Shown here one piece after another: positions 48,871 through 60,150 of a stretch of 64,000 bases of DNA. The translations under genes were made by a program, and so were the position numbers. Under the pieces are notes generated by a model. That model saw nothing but the letters and a program-made list of their open reading frames with translations, had not been told where the DNA came from and did not search any database. The DNA comes from Udeniomyces pyricola (Eukaryota > Basidiomycota > Tremellomycetes > Cystofilobasidiales > Mrakiaceae). Location of the stretch: assembly GCA_039545295.1 (NCBI GenBank), contig BCIK01000013.1, positions 558,001 through 622,000 of the forward strand, read 5' to 3'. Each line of letters starts with the position of its first letter. Within the stretch, counting starts at the first letter, position 1.

Positions 48871-49982
48871 AACGACTCGATCGGTTAGCTTTTTCAGTCA
48901 AACGTACTATGGGGTGGTCCTGAGTTAACCTCCCCTTGTCGTTTTTTTTTTTTTTTGCTTTCGATGGATCATGTTTCCTATTTACTTTGCGTTCTATCCC
49001 ATTTCTCCTCTTTCTCTCTTTTGGTTGACACCCTCTCGATCATTTCCTTGACCCTGCGTCGTTTCTCCTCTATATGCTTCTCTTCGCTTCCCAAATGACC
49101 TGTACCCTACACGCTCCTCCCTCCCCTCCCCTGCCCCCCCTCCTCCCCTCCGGGCATTGATTGACAGTCCTCATCTCTAACCCAAACCGCTGGACTCTTT
49201 CTCTACCTTTTCTTCTTCTTCTCCTTCTTTCGTGTTTTCCCGACGTCGTGTTTTCCTGGCTTCGTTCAATTATTCTCTCTAGTTCTCTCTCTTTCTTGCT
49301 TCCTTTCTTTATCTTTCCCTCTCTCTTTCACTATCTTATGGTACATACACACCCATCCCCCCGTCTCGCTCTCGCTCTCCCTTTCTCATTGTCTGTGTCA
49401 CACCTCAAAGACTGGCTTTTTTTTTCTTTCCTTTTCCTTTTCTTTATATGTTTGTTTCTTCTTCTTGTATTGTCCTTATCTCATTTGGTTTGGTCTCTTT
49501 CGGATAGGGGTTTTCGTGTGTTTGCCATGAAAACGGGTGTGGTTGAGCGAGGGTGGTATACATTGACGAGGTTATATATATATATGTATGGAAGAGAATG
49601 TGTACGAGAATCATGATATGAGAGGTCAAGGTGAGATGGTCGATGTTTGTCCGGTTGGTCTGATTCAATCGAATTGGCGGTGGTGATGATGGATGTGACA
49701 TGTGAACACGATGAGTCCGGTCGATCCATCCGGCTGGCCGGAATATCGGATTTGGTGCGGTTTGACGCGTGACGCGTGACGTTTGGACTTGATGAATTGA
49801 TGATGATGCTTATCGATCATGGCCGAGGATGCCCGATGACGCCCCCCCCCCCCCCCATCCATCCTGTAAGTATTAGCCCGCTTCTTTCCGACCGCCATCC
49901 CTCACCTTTACACTCCAACCCACCACTCACTCCTACTCACTCTCAAAACTTATCATCACCATCTCTATTCACTCGTTCCATC
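48871..49982. other. Spacer before the small mitochondrial-type gene
   Basis: The first 600 bp are CT-rich and low complexity. TTGACGCGTGACGCGTGACG at 49762-49781 has two overlapping ACGCGT palindromes, about 200 bp before the next start codon. A C run is at 49842-49856. No gene was seen. Confidence 0.45.
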
Positions 49983-51381
49983 ATGATTTCCATCCTCCCT
50001 TTCCAACACCTCGCTCGTCACTCGACAGCAGTGACAGCGTCTCCTTACCGCCACCTCGTCATCTCAACGGTCACTCTCAAGAACGTCTCCCTCCGCCGAG
50101 GCTTCGCTTCCCAAGCCCCCATCAATACCTCAAATGCGCCTCCCGTTCCAACGATGGCCTCCTCCAAATCGGATATCCCACCTGGTCTCTCGGGTCCAGC
50201 GCCAGCGACGATCCTTCCTTCGACGGGCGCCGTCGACGGAGCGGCGGAGACGATGGGGTTGGGTGAGGACGCTCAGAAACAAGGACGACACAAGTATTTG
50301 CTCGCGGCGGGATTGTTGACGTGAGTCGTGAACGAATGATGATGGGAGTTGATGTTGTTGTTACGTGGACGTGGAGCATGTGTGTGTGTGTGTATGTGTG
50401 TGATGTGAGCGGAAGAGAACGAGGAGGACCGGTCCGAAAGGCGAGCGAGGAAGAGAAGAGAACTTCCTTTTGCCGGCCGGCCGGCATCGATGTCGTTGCC
50501 GTTGCCGTTGTCGTTGTCGGTCCACTTTAGCAACTTTCCGATTCGTCCATCTCATCTGACATTCTCCTGCTTCTTCTCCCCCACACACACACATCACATT
50601 CGGGTCAAAAAAAAAAAAAAAAAAAGCTTCACCATCGCCAACTATTACTTCTTCCTCGCTTCGGGTGGCGCTCCGGATTTACGCTATGAAGCCGAGGGTA
50701 AAGCCAAGGCGGCAGCCGATCGCGCAAGGGAACTCGCCGCTCAAGGGAAAGCTTTGGTGAGTCGAGTTTAACTCGTTTTCTTTCTTCTTCTTCTTTTTTT
50801 TTCTTTCTTTCTTTCATTTTTTCGCTTTTTTCTTGGTTTGGGAACACAGCGAGGATGTAGTGGTGGGACGATCGTTCTGTTCTCTCTTTTGAGGACAAGA
50901 TTTCAACAGAGAGGAAGAGAGACAGAAGAGAGAAAGAGAGAGAGAGAAAGCTCTCTTTCCAAAGGGAACATACATTCCCTTTATACATCCCTCTTCCCAC
51001 AAAAAAAAAAAGCAAAAACCGTCATCCATTCATCCCATGGACGTTCCTTCTCCTAACGCACAACATTCCTTATATCCTCTCCCCCCCCCCCCTCCAAACT
51101 TCTTCCTCTTCCACCCTTTTTGTTTTTGTTTGGTTTGGTTTGTCTCGTCGCAACGTTCCGGTTCGGTTTCTTTTGGGTGTGTGTGTGTGTGTGTTGCTCG
51201 ACAAAGTGAACGTTGACCCTTCCCTCTTTCCCTCTCCCTCTTCTTTTTCTCTCTCTCTCTCGAATTTGGTGGGTTTGCGGGGGGGAAAATGGATTAGGGC
51301 GGTGACGGTGTGAGTCATCTCAAGAAGTCGACTAAGGAGTTGAAGCAGAAAGTCGAAGAGACGATTTCGTCGGCTGCTTGA
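49983..51381 (+). CDS. Small predicted mitochondrial membrane protein, 3 exons, 183 aa
   Basis: Exons 49983-50320, 50627-50756 and 51298-51381 sum to 552 nt. The N-terminus is rich in Arg, Ser and hydrophobics and almost free of acidic residues (MISILPFQHLARHSTAV, TLKNVSLRRGFASQAP), as expected for a mitochondrial presequence with cleavage near RRGFAS. A Pro/Ser-rich linker leads to one predicted membrane helix (KYLLAAGLLTFTIANYYFFL), which spans the exon 1/2 junction. An Ala/Lys/Glu-rich helix follows (EAEGKAKAAADRARELAAQ, then SHLKKSTKELKQKVEETISS). I do not recognise a named family. The intron before exon 2 ends in about 19 A residues instead of a pyrimidine tract, but the frame through it is consistent. 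Confidence 0.7.
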
Positions 51382-51573
51382 TTTGGAGGAGGAGGAGGAG
51401 GAACGAACAGTTCGGAACAAAAAGGGGGGGGGGGAGATTGGGATGGGAATGGGAAAGGAGATGGTTGGTCTGTACTAACGGGGGGTTTTTGAACGTTGAT
51501 GATGTGGACCCATGACCGTCAGAAGGAACCGGAAGGCCGAGTACATACGTCGGGGGTTCACTGGCCGTTTGCA

Positions 51574-51576
<3 letters not shown>

Positions 51577-51652
<76 letters not shown>
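51577..51652. repeat. (GT)n microsatellite, about 76 bp
   Basis: This is an uninterrupted run of roughly 38 GT units just downstream of the small mitochondrial-type gene. Confidence 0.95.
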
Positions 51653-51655
<3 letters not shown>

Positions 51656-51880
51656 CTTTAGGAAGGGGGAGGGGAGGATGAGGGTTATCTGAGCTTTCAT
51701 GTACGTTAGTCGTAGTTGACTGTACATAGTACCAGTAGTATTAGTAATAGTAGTGACCGGTTATACGTCCATCCATAACGCGGTTGTGTCGATCATATCA
51801 TCGATGAATGCTGTATCATATCATATCATCCTCCCAACATCCGTCACTCGTGGCCCTGGATCTCACGCCACTGTCATCAT

Positions 51881-51925
51881 CATATATATATATATATAAG
51901 CTAGAGTGACTCTGCACGACGTCGC

Positions 51926-51957
<32 letters not shown>
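51881..51957. repeat. AT and CAT microsatellites
   Basis: An (AT)n tract near 51881-51898 and a (CAT)n tract near 51927-51957 lie within 80 bp of each other in non-coding sequence. Confidence 0.85.
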
Positions 51958-52562
51958 CAGGTCCCTTCGTTGATCAGATTAACGTCGGGCACGGAAAGAA
52001 ACCTCAAGGACACTCGTACTACTGCGCGCGCGCGTAGTCGAAGCTATTTAGAATAGCCTATATATACGTACACTAGGCCAAAAAAAAAAAGAGCAATCAT
52101 GACTTGATAGTACACGACTCGTAGGGATATATAGATGAATTCGCATGTTGGGTTCGGAAATTGAAAAGGAGGCGCGCCCTATTCGATTGGATCAAAAATG
52201 AACGAAACCGACGACGCCTACTCTTTACTGCTGACTATTGAGTTTGTACTTGGTGAATGGTTACAGTATAATATATGAGCACTAGTATACAGACAGGAGA
52301 TTACAAACGTACGTATTGAAAAAGGGGGGGGGGTCCTTTACTAGCACGCGTGGATGTTTGTCTTTTTGGTTTGGAGGAAAAGATCGGGTGGGGTACGTAT
52401 AGAGCTAGGAATGAGTATAGGATGGGTTGATGGATTTAAGAACGGGGCAGGGGCTGAGATGGATGTGAGGGGGGGGGGGCGAAAGACGGGGGGGGGGAAG
52501 GGAGGCGGAGAAAATGAAATCGAGAACGGGGTTGACAATCCTTTCGAACAGATGCATGTAGA

Positions 52563-52642
52563 NNNNNNNNNNNNNNNNNNNNNNNNNNNNNNNNNNNNNN
52601 NNNNNNNNNNNNNNNNNNNNNNNNNNNNNNNNNNNNNNNNNN
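52563..52642. other. Assembly gap, 80 N
   Basis: Eighty consecutive N bases precede a run of G. It falls outside the ERT1 coding exons. Confidence 0.99.
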
Positions 52643-52836
52643 GGGGGGGGGGATTGGCGGAGTTTGAGAAAGTGGTTGATCGAAAAGAGGAAAAGGACGA
52701 GGTGTGGGTTTGGGTTTTGGATTGGGTTGGAGAGAAGGAAAAAAAAAAAGACGAAATATGAGGGACGCGAGAGTGTGCAAGTAGAAACAAGTTAAGGGGA
52801 AGGGGGATGGGGGAAGGGGAGGTATCTTGTCGTCTT

Positions 52837-55800
52837 TTATAGGAACGGTAGGAATTGGGCGATGATAAGCCAAGGAAGGTCGAACATCTGGAACTCATGA
52901 AAAAGACAAGGGAGGAGGGAACGGAATAGGCGCATGAAGGGGTCAGCGATAAGGTATGTAATACCAAGAGGTAGAAAGGGGGTTGAAAGAGGAGGGTCCA
53001 CTTGGGATTATTCTTTATTCTTTTACGTTCGATCGACGAGAGGAGGGAGAGAAAGATAGAGAGAAAGAGATAGAGAGAGAGAAAGCAAGGAAGGGCTACT
53101 CACGTCTCTCTTCAACGAAAACGTAGCGACGCACGAGATGGGTCGAACCTCTGGACTCAACAGCGTCACACACCCTTGCCAACTCCCTTCACTCTCACTC
53201 CCACAATCAAATGCCCGTTCGCCAAACGCCTCAAAGTACTCAATCACGCTCTGCCGTTCCAACAACTCCCAGACGTACCGACCCGTCCAAGCTTTCCCGA
53301 GCGAGTTTTCGTTGCGAAAGAGGAGTTGGGCTGGATCTGTCCATTCGGTGAGGATGCAAAACTCGGGTGAGACCGCGACAAGTTCACCGGTTCGACGCCA
53401 GATGGCCGTCGGCGTGCCGATCAGAGGGAATTGTTGGACAAGGTGCGCGAGCGTTCGTTGGAACGTCGTTTCGAGAAGGGCGGTATCGGCCAGGGTTCGC
53501 GTGGCACTGGTGAGAGAAAAAAGAAAGAAAGAAAAAAGAAAAAAGGAGGAAGGAAGGAAGGAAGGAAGGAGAGGGAGAGAAAGGGGACAGACAAATAACA
53601 TAATAAGCTCTTTTTTCTTTCTTTCTTCTTTCTTCTCTGTATCGACACTCGAGTCATCTTCTTCCCCCGTCTCATCGACCTGGCAAGAGGCAAACATAGG
53701 TTTGAATTCTGGACGAACGTGAGAGAGAGCATCCTCGGTCGAAGTTCCGAGAGGATCTTGAGGATTTGAAGCGCAGACATCTCGCCGTACCTGTCATGGA
53801 ACGAACCGAAAGCGGAACAAAAGGGCAAGGAAGAGTGAGGGAAAGGGAAGAGGAGGGGGATGTAATAGATCAGAGCATATCCCAGTCAGGCTACTATGTC
53901 TGTAGGCGTGAGCCAGGAACAGCAATGATGGATGGAGCGATGCTGTGTACCTCGTGTTGAAGTAGTGGATCAAGCGACGATAGCCGTTGCCATTCTACAT
54001 CAGCCCCCCCCCCCCCCGGAAGAAAATCAAACACCAGAACCATAATTTACAAGGGTCAGCATACATACAACATCAATCAGCCTTGCCAGGTAATCTAGAT
54101 CGAGCATGATGCTGCGTCATGAAACGCTTCCTTATCTTTGGGGAAATTCGGGAGAGGTCCTCACTTTGCGTTCGATGGGCAGATCGATCCTCTTGAGAAG
54201 CTCTTCGACTTTGACTCCTAGTGACGTCGAGTCCACTTTACCTTGCTCCTCAACGACGACGCCACCACTACCACTACCGCCACCACCACCGGATGATTCG
54301 CGGCGCTTGCCTTTGTCGATCCCGTTGGAGTGATTGTGGCTACTTCCGACGTCGCTGATGGGATCGTGGTTCGGCTGAATTGGCTGATGCTCGTGACGAC
54401 TCAGCGGACGATGAGAAGACCGATCTGGGCTTAGCTGAGATGTTGACTGGAGCTGTCGTTGTGAATGAGGATGGGGAGGCGGATGCAGCGGAGCGGAAGG
54501 GTGAGAATGATGCTGTTGTTGTTGATGTTGTTCATGTTGATGCTGCTGTTGGGGCTGCTGCGATGGCGGGAGTGGCACTTGGGTATCGACCTTCCACCCG
54601 TCCCAAGCCCAAGTACCTGGAGAAGCCACGACCGGAGAAGCATGGTGATTGCGCAAATCCGACATGGCATGGAGCGAATTTGGTGTCGCCGAGGTCCCAG
54701 CCGCCGACGGTGGGGGAAACAACGAGGGTGAAAAGACTTGGGTAGATGACGCATTGGAGTTATTGCGATCGCGAAGTGGTTGAGTCGAAGTTGAGGCTGA
54801 TGAGGGTGGCGGTGGTATCGGACGGTGCTGAGGCGAAGATGATTGTCCGAGTAAAGGATCTAGGAAGAGTGAAGGATCCGAAAAGAAAGACGAGCTGAGC
54901 TCCGTTGAAGTCGGCAAGGAAGCGTTAGTTGGGTAAAGGTGGGCGAGCAGGTCGACTGAATGCTGTCGAAATAGAGGGTGAGCCGAAGCATCGTTCGGAA
55001 GCGAAGCGTGGCTAGTTGAGTCGTGAGCTGAACGTTATCGTGGGCAACATCGGCACCGGTTGATTAGTCATCCGCATTTTCGAGCTCCGACACGAAACCC
55101 GATGATCTGTCGGTCTATGCACTTACTGCTCGTCCTTTGCCTTTGAGAGGTCCCTCCGTAGGCCATCTGCGCTGCTTTCCTTTCTGCGTCGATTCGAGAA
55201 GCATGATCGGATGCATGCGAGCTGTCATCGTCATCCGAATCAGAGCTGGTCGAGTCAGAAGACCCCGAAACCTCGTCATCGTCTCCTCCATCGGAATCAG
55301 AACGACCTCGTTTCTTTGATCCAACCAACGCATGGCCGGAATATTGATTGGACGAGAAACTTTCTCCAGAGACGTTGCTCGATGGGGGTGGGAACGTAGA
55401 AGATGAGGTAGAGGGACGGCCGTCTTGCGACGGCGGTAGGGTTTGTTGCAGATAAGGGCTCCAGTTGGGTTGAGGGTGCCTATCTGCGAGAGAGTACCGC
55501 GAACTCGATGGGAGACTAGTCTGATGCAAACCAATGTCCGAAGGCCCTCCATTCGGGTGAGTATACTGGGTGGATGCCATGTTGTAACCTGACGACCCGC
55601 CGGTCTCGACCCACATAGCTGCATTTGGCAGGCTTGATGCCAGATGAGGTCGAGCTAGGGGTGAATCGGGTCCCGGCAGTGAGTTTTGGCGAGAGATACT
55701 CTCTTGGATTGGCGGTAAAAGAGGGGTTTGCATGGACGTCGAGCTGCTGAGCGTGGAAGAGGAGGGCGCTTTGTTGTTGGAGGCAGAGGCTCCTGCTTTG

Positions 55801-56585
55801 GGCTTAGGTGGACGCTTTGGCTTGTCGGCTTTGTCGAGCTTTCTCTGAGCCTTGGTAGCTTCAAGTTGGGCTAAATAGAGGTAGGATTTAGGGCAGAGAC
55901 GTTGACACAAAAGTCAGCACTAGGACCAGGTGATTTGACAGGGGTAGTTCGGATACAAGATCCAAAGCTGCTCAGCTCAGATTGGAAGACACACGCACCC
56001 AGCTCCTCGGGCGTCAGCAGATATCGAGCCTACGTTGGGTCAAAATCAACGAAGAATTATGAGATCGTCAAGGTAAGCTAGACGAAACGAGGAGTGTGTG
56101 TTTGGACGCGTCGGGCTGATGAGCACTCGCCTTCTTCTTGGCGCCTTCGACGCATTCTTCTCCCCGCTTGACGCATCGAGCGCACGGTCTCGAGTCGGAG
56201 CATGTGAGATGAGCTATAAAGGATGATGGATCGGGTGGGGAAGCACATGCAGACGGTGGCGGAGGTGACTGTTCAGATGACAAGGGAAACGCATACAATA
56301 ACGGATTGATGGCTCTGCAACGTGACTTGTGACTCTGTGTGTAAGATATGACATACATCGCTGGCAACTCATACATGCTAAGGAGGAGAATTAAGAGCAA
56401 GTCAACAAGACGGATGAGAGACATGGATATTTAGACGATGGTTTGGATTTGTCGGGAACGTCGAGAGGTCTAGATGGATGGAACCTGCTGTGCGACTTAC
56501 CTCGACTGGCCTTCTTCTTCTTGGCCTCCCTGGAATTTGAATCGTCTGGGTCGTCGTTCACGGCGGTGTGTTTGACGGAGGCCAT
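52837..56585 (-). CDS. ERT1: Ert1/AcuK-type Zn2Cys6 transcription factor with PAS-like domain, multi-exon
   Basis: Regulator of gluconeogenesis and non-fermentable carbon use in fungi. Exon 1 (56585-56501) starts MASVKHTAVNDDPDD and ends in a basic KKKKASR. A 21-nt exon (56377-56357) plus 56213-56131 then build the binuclear zinc cluster CMSCQRSHLTC, SDSRPCARC, VKRGEEC: spacing C-x2-C-x6-C-x5-C-x2-C-x6-C. RYLLTPEEL follows from a 31-nt exon (56029-55999). The middle is Ser/Pro/Gln-rich with an acidic Asp/Ser stretch. The C-terminal PAS-like region has NGYRRLIHYFNTRYGEM, TAIWRRTGELVAVSPEF, GRYVWELLERQSVIEYFEAF and SCVATFSLKRD, and the last exon (52887-52837) adds MFDLPWLIIAQFLPFL, the family's terminal motif. 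The intron after KKK begins GC. It is divergent from the GlcNAc-6-P deacetylase gene. Confidence 0.88.
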
Positions 56586-57556
56586 GGTGGGGGGAGATGG
56601 ATGGAATATGTATCTGTGTATGTATGTATGTATATATGTATGCTTGTGTGTGTATGCGTGTGTGTGTGTGCGTATGTGGGGAGGAATATATATCGGAGAG
56701 GGCAGATGGAGAGTAGGAAGGGAAAGCCACAAGGAACCGCGCGAACCGCAATCGAATATCGGGTAGAGGGCGAGTTGGAAGGGGAAGGGAACATGCGCAC
56801 AAGCGCCCAAGTGACCAGTTGCTCTCAGCTCCCGGCTCCCGGCTTATGGCAGGCCATGGGGGGGGGGGGCGGCGGCCGAGGCTGGCCGGGCTAGATTCCG
56901 TTGGATTGTCCCTTGCAGATCGTTCTCACTGTACTGTTCCTCTCCGTCATGACGATTGTGTTGACTCAGCACTCAGTACATATACTTCAGATGGCTTAGG
57001 ATTTCGCTACTGATCTACCAACCAAAGGCTGCATCCAAGTCAACCTGACGAGAGATGCTGATATTATATATCTTTGGTTGAAGCTTGGTTGAAGCAAGTT
57101 GGTTCATAGCCTGCAAGGCGTAGTCGCACATGCCCGACCCGTTCTCGCCCGACGACCTTCATCAATCGGAGCGCTTTCGATCATCAAGCTGTATCAATAT
57201 TTATGAGCGGCACCATAAGCTCGCTCAAGTCAACATACATGACGACCATCGATCATCTGACTGTTGACTATCTCCATCTGTTTACGAAACTCTTCGCTAC
57301 TGTGCCTCGATCATATCAATTTGACTTTTGAACTTCAACATTCAATCAGCGTCGGTTAACGATTCCTAGAGACGCGCTTTCCCGGTCCGACCAATCTCTC
57401 AAGCATTCATGATCAGTCGACTTCGCAAAAACCAGATCCGATGCGTTTCGTTCACAAGTACCCCTGCGCTCATCGCTCCATTGATCCATACTCGATAAAT
57501 CTCAGCAACCCTCTTCACCTCCAAGTGGCTCTCTTCAACTCCGTAGAACTAGCATC
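56586..57556. promoter_or_regulatory. Divergent promoter region, ERT1 / GlcNAc-6-P deacetylase
   Basis: This 971-bp spacer has a GT/AT-rich simple repeat near 56612-56700 beside the ERT1 start and an AT-rich patch (ATATTATATATC) near 57060-57072. No gene was seen. Confidence 0.45.
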
Positions 57557-59967
57557 ATGCCACCACCTCTGCCCGACCCAAGACCAGCTCGTCGCGAGCT
57601 GATCCAAATCATCAACTGTCGCGTGCTTCCATCCAGATCGGACAGTCCTTTGACGTGCGTTCTCATCGACTCGACCGACGGCGTCGTCCTATCTCTGGGC
57701 TCATCAGCAGCAGCCGAACTCGATGGATCTGATGTGGACACCGTGGATTTCGAAGGGGACTATTTGTGTGCAGGGTGCGTTTGGGATCCATCCATATCAT
57801 GCACACGCGTCTTATACGTCAGCTCTACGTACGGTCTCAGATCGGGATGCTTGATCCTTCGACCTGCGTCACGTTCTTCGTGCCTATCCCATCCGTCTCT
57901 CTCTCTCCGCATCATCACACCCTGACATGAAGCGATGCAAGCTTGGCAGTTTTATCGATATGCAGGTCAACGGAGCGTTCTCGGTTGATTTCTCTGAAGT
58001 CCCCTCGGCAGAGGCCTTTCCGACGATCGAAGCGCAGGACAAGGAATACCTTCGTCGGATCGAGTATGCGGCGATTCGGTTGGTAGAAACCGGGGTGACA
58101 TCATTCGTAGCTACCCTCATTGTAAGTCGGGTGTCTGTCGTTGGGGATCATGATAGAAAAGAAGAAAGATGATTAAAACAGAAGAGATGGTGAATTGATC
58201 GATCGCGAATTGGTCACGATCGATGAACTCGGTCTATCTTCTTTGCATGTCATCCCATCGTTCGCTTTCGAGTACAGTCCCTCGAGGCTCACCTTTACCC
58301 ACGTATCCTTCCTCTTCTATCTCATCGTCGCTTCGCCTCGGGTGCGACGCTGCTTGGGTACCACGCCGAAGGCCCGTTCCTCTCCCACTCAAAGTCCGGT
58401 TGTCATCCCAAAGCGAACCTTTTGTCGTGTTCCAATGGCTACGCTGATTTTGAGCGAGTCTACGGGATCGAAGCGCTTGATCCGACCAGAGTCGGGCTGA
58501 GGATGTTTACTGTTGCGCCAGAGGTCGAGGGAGTGTTGGAGGCGGTGAAAGTTGTGACGAGCCAAGGGGGACTCGTTTCTATGGGTCATTCGTAAGTTAT
58601 CTCTCTCTCTGAAATCGTGCTCGCATACGGTTTTATGCTCTGTCTGTTCTCTCTTTGATCCTGATGGATATCAACGAGGGTCTGGTTGTACCTGGGTACT
58701 TTCTTCTCATGCAGTGTAGCTTCGAACGAGCAAGCTACCGCTTGCGTACTTGCCGGCAGTCGTATGGTGACCCATCTCTTTAACGCCATGGGCTCCTTTT
58801 CACACCAAGAAACGTCAGTCTCCCTCATCTCAATCTTTCTTTTCGTTTCCTCAAACACGACCATCAAAACTGATAGAGTTCCTCGTTTGGCTTGTCATTG
58901 CGGGTTTTTTTTTTCTTTCTTTTTCTTTTCTTTCTGTCTCGTTCTTCTTTGCCCACCAGTGGGATCATCGGTCTTCTTGGTGCACCTTCCAAAATCCCTC
59001 AGTCTCAACTCGCTATTCTTTACCAACTCGATCCGTCGCTCGATCTCAACGTCCCTTTGACCCGTCCATTCTTTGGCATCATCTGCGATGGGTCAGTCCT
59101 CCGATTCATCCTAATCATGTCTTATACGCGGTTGGATATTTCGATCTTTCTTCTAAGGCCTCGTCTAGTCTAGTCTGTTATTGACGGATGGGTCGATTGA
59201 TCGTCGCGACAAAAATACATACGTTTAGGATTCATGTCAAGCCAAACGCCGTCAGCTTTGCTTATAACGCACACCGAGAAGGCTTGGTTCTCGTTACAGA
59301 TTGTACGTCCTATCTTCAACCTGAAAACCGTGCTATATATATATATAAAAAACCAGTCCGAACTTGAGCAAAAAGGTGATGATGATCAAGAGTAGAAGTT
59401 CATGTAGCTAAACGAGATCATCTCATGCACTATCCTCTCTCTCTCTGTCTCCCCCCCCCCCCCTCTCCTCCTCTTCCTCCTTGCGTTCTCCTCTCATTGT
59501 TGTTGGTTCCTCGTTATGCGCCCCCATCATTACCTCAAGGCATCCATATCATGGATCCCACGCTACCGGACGGACTTTACCCTTTTCGTGGTTCGACGCT
59601 TCTCCAACGGACAGGAACCCGAGTAACCCTCGCCGGGACCGATACGCTTGCCTGTTCGGCCGTCGATCTCGCGACGTGCGTCCGAAACCTCCGGGACTTT
59701 GCCGGCGTCTCGTTGAGCGAAGCCATCGTTTGCGCAACGGAGAACCCAGCGACTGTTTTGGGTCTCATGGGGAACAGCGGCAGGAGTAGTAGTAGTGGTG
59801 GTGATGGCGGTGGGGAAGAGGGGATTCAGATGGGCAAGAAAGGAGAAGGGAGGAAAGGAAGGATCGACGTTGGGTTTGAGGCGGATCTTTTGAGGTTGGA
59901 TCCAGAGGGGAATGTCAAGGAAACTTGGATCCGTGGGGTCAGGGTTTGGAAACGAAACAACAGCTGA
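57557..59967 (+). CDS. N-acetylglucosamine-6-phosphate deacetylase, 7 exons, about 478 aa
   Basis: Amidohydrolase that removes acetate from GlcNAc-6-P, giving glucosamine-6-P, in GlcNAc catabolism. Exons: 57557-57774, 57950-58121, 58278-58591, 58715-58813, 58960-59091, 59229-59302 and 59540-59967; the sum is 1437 nt. Signature motifs: GFIDMQVNGAFSVDF (the metal-site strand), GVTSFVATLI, LLGYHAEGPFL (metal-ligand Glu in HAEGPF), LVSMGHSVASNEQA, MVTHLFNAMGSFSHQE (HLFNAM), VKPNAVSFAYNA, and LVTDCIHIMDPTLPDGLY with the catalytic Asp. C-terminal ATENPATVLGLMG and GFEADLLRLDPEGNVKETW close the barrel and sandwich domain. A Gly/Ser/Lys-rich insertion (about 59770-59870) is unusual. The exon 2/3 junction is the least certain. 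Confidence 0.92.
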
Positions 59968-60150
59968 AGCCTTGTCAGATCCGATATGACAGGTCACACT
60001 CTGGGCATGGATTCACACATTCACGGAACAAGACGATCTTCAGACAAAGATCACATGCGAGCCCGCGTTAGCGATCAAACAACGGACAGATGATTGACGT
60101 CCAAAAAAAAACAAAACCGAAAACCAAACGGATGAAACATGGACCATTTC
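59968..60150. other. Short convergent spacer
   Basis: There are 183 bp between the deacetylase stop and the COQ9 stop, enough only for two 3' ends. Confidence 0.6.

Larger units (their letters stand above)
51382..52836. other. 1.45-kb convergent spacer with microsatellites and an assembly gap
   Basis: This lies between convergent stops of the mitochondrial-type gene and ERT1. It contains the microsatellites listed separately, several G homopolymers and the N gap. No gene was recognised. Confidence 0.5.

Noticed and set aside
52563..52642. Possible missing coding sequence in the N gap
   Set aside because: ERT1 terminates at 52837 with its conserved last exon, so the gap is downstream and flanked by G runs typical of a sequencing failure.
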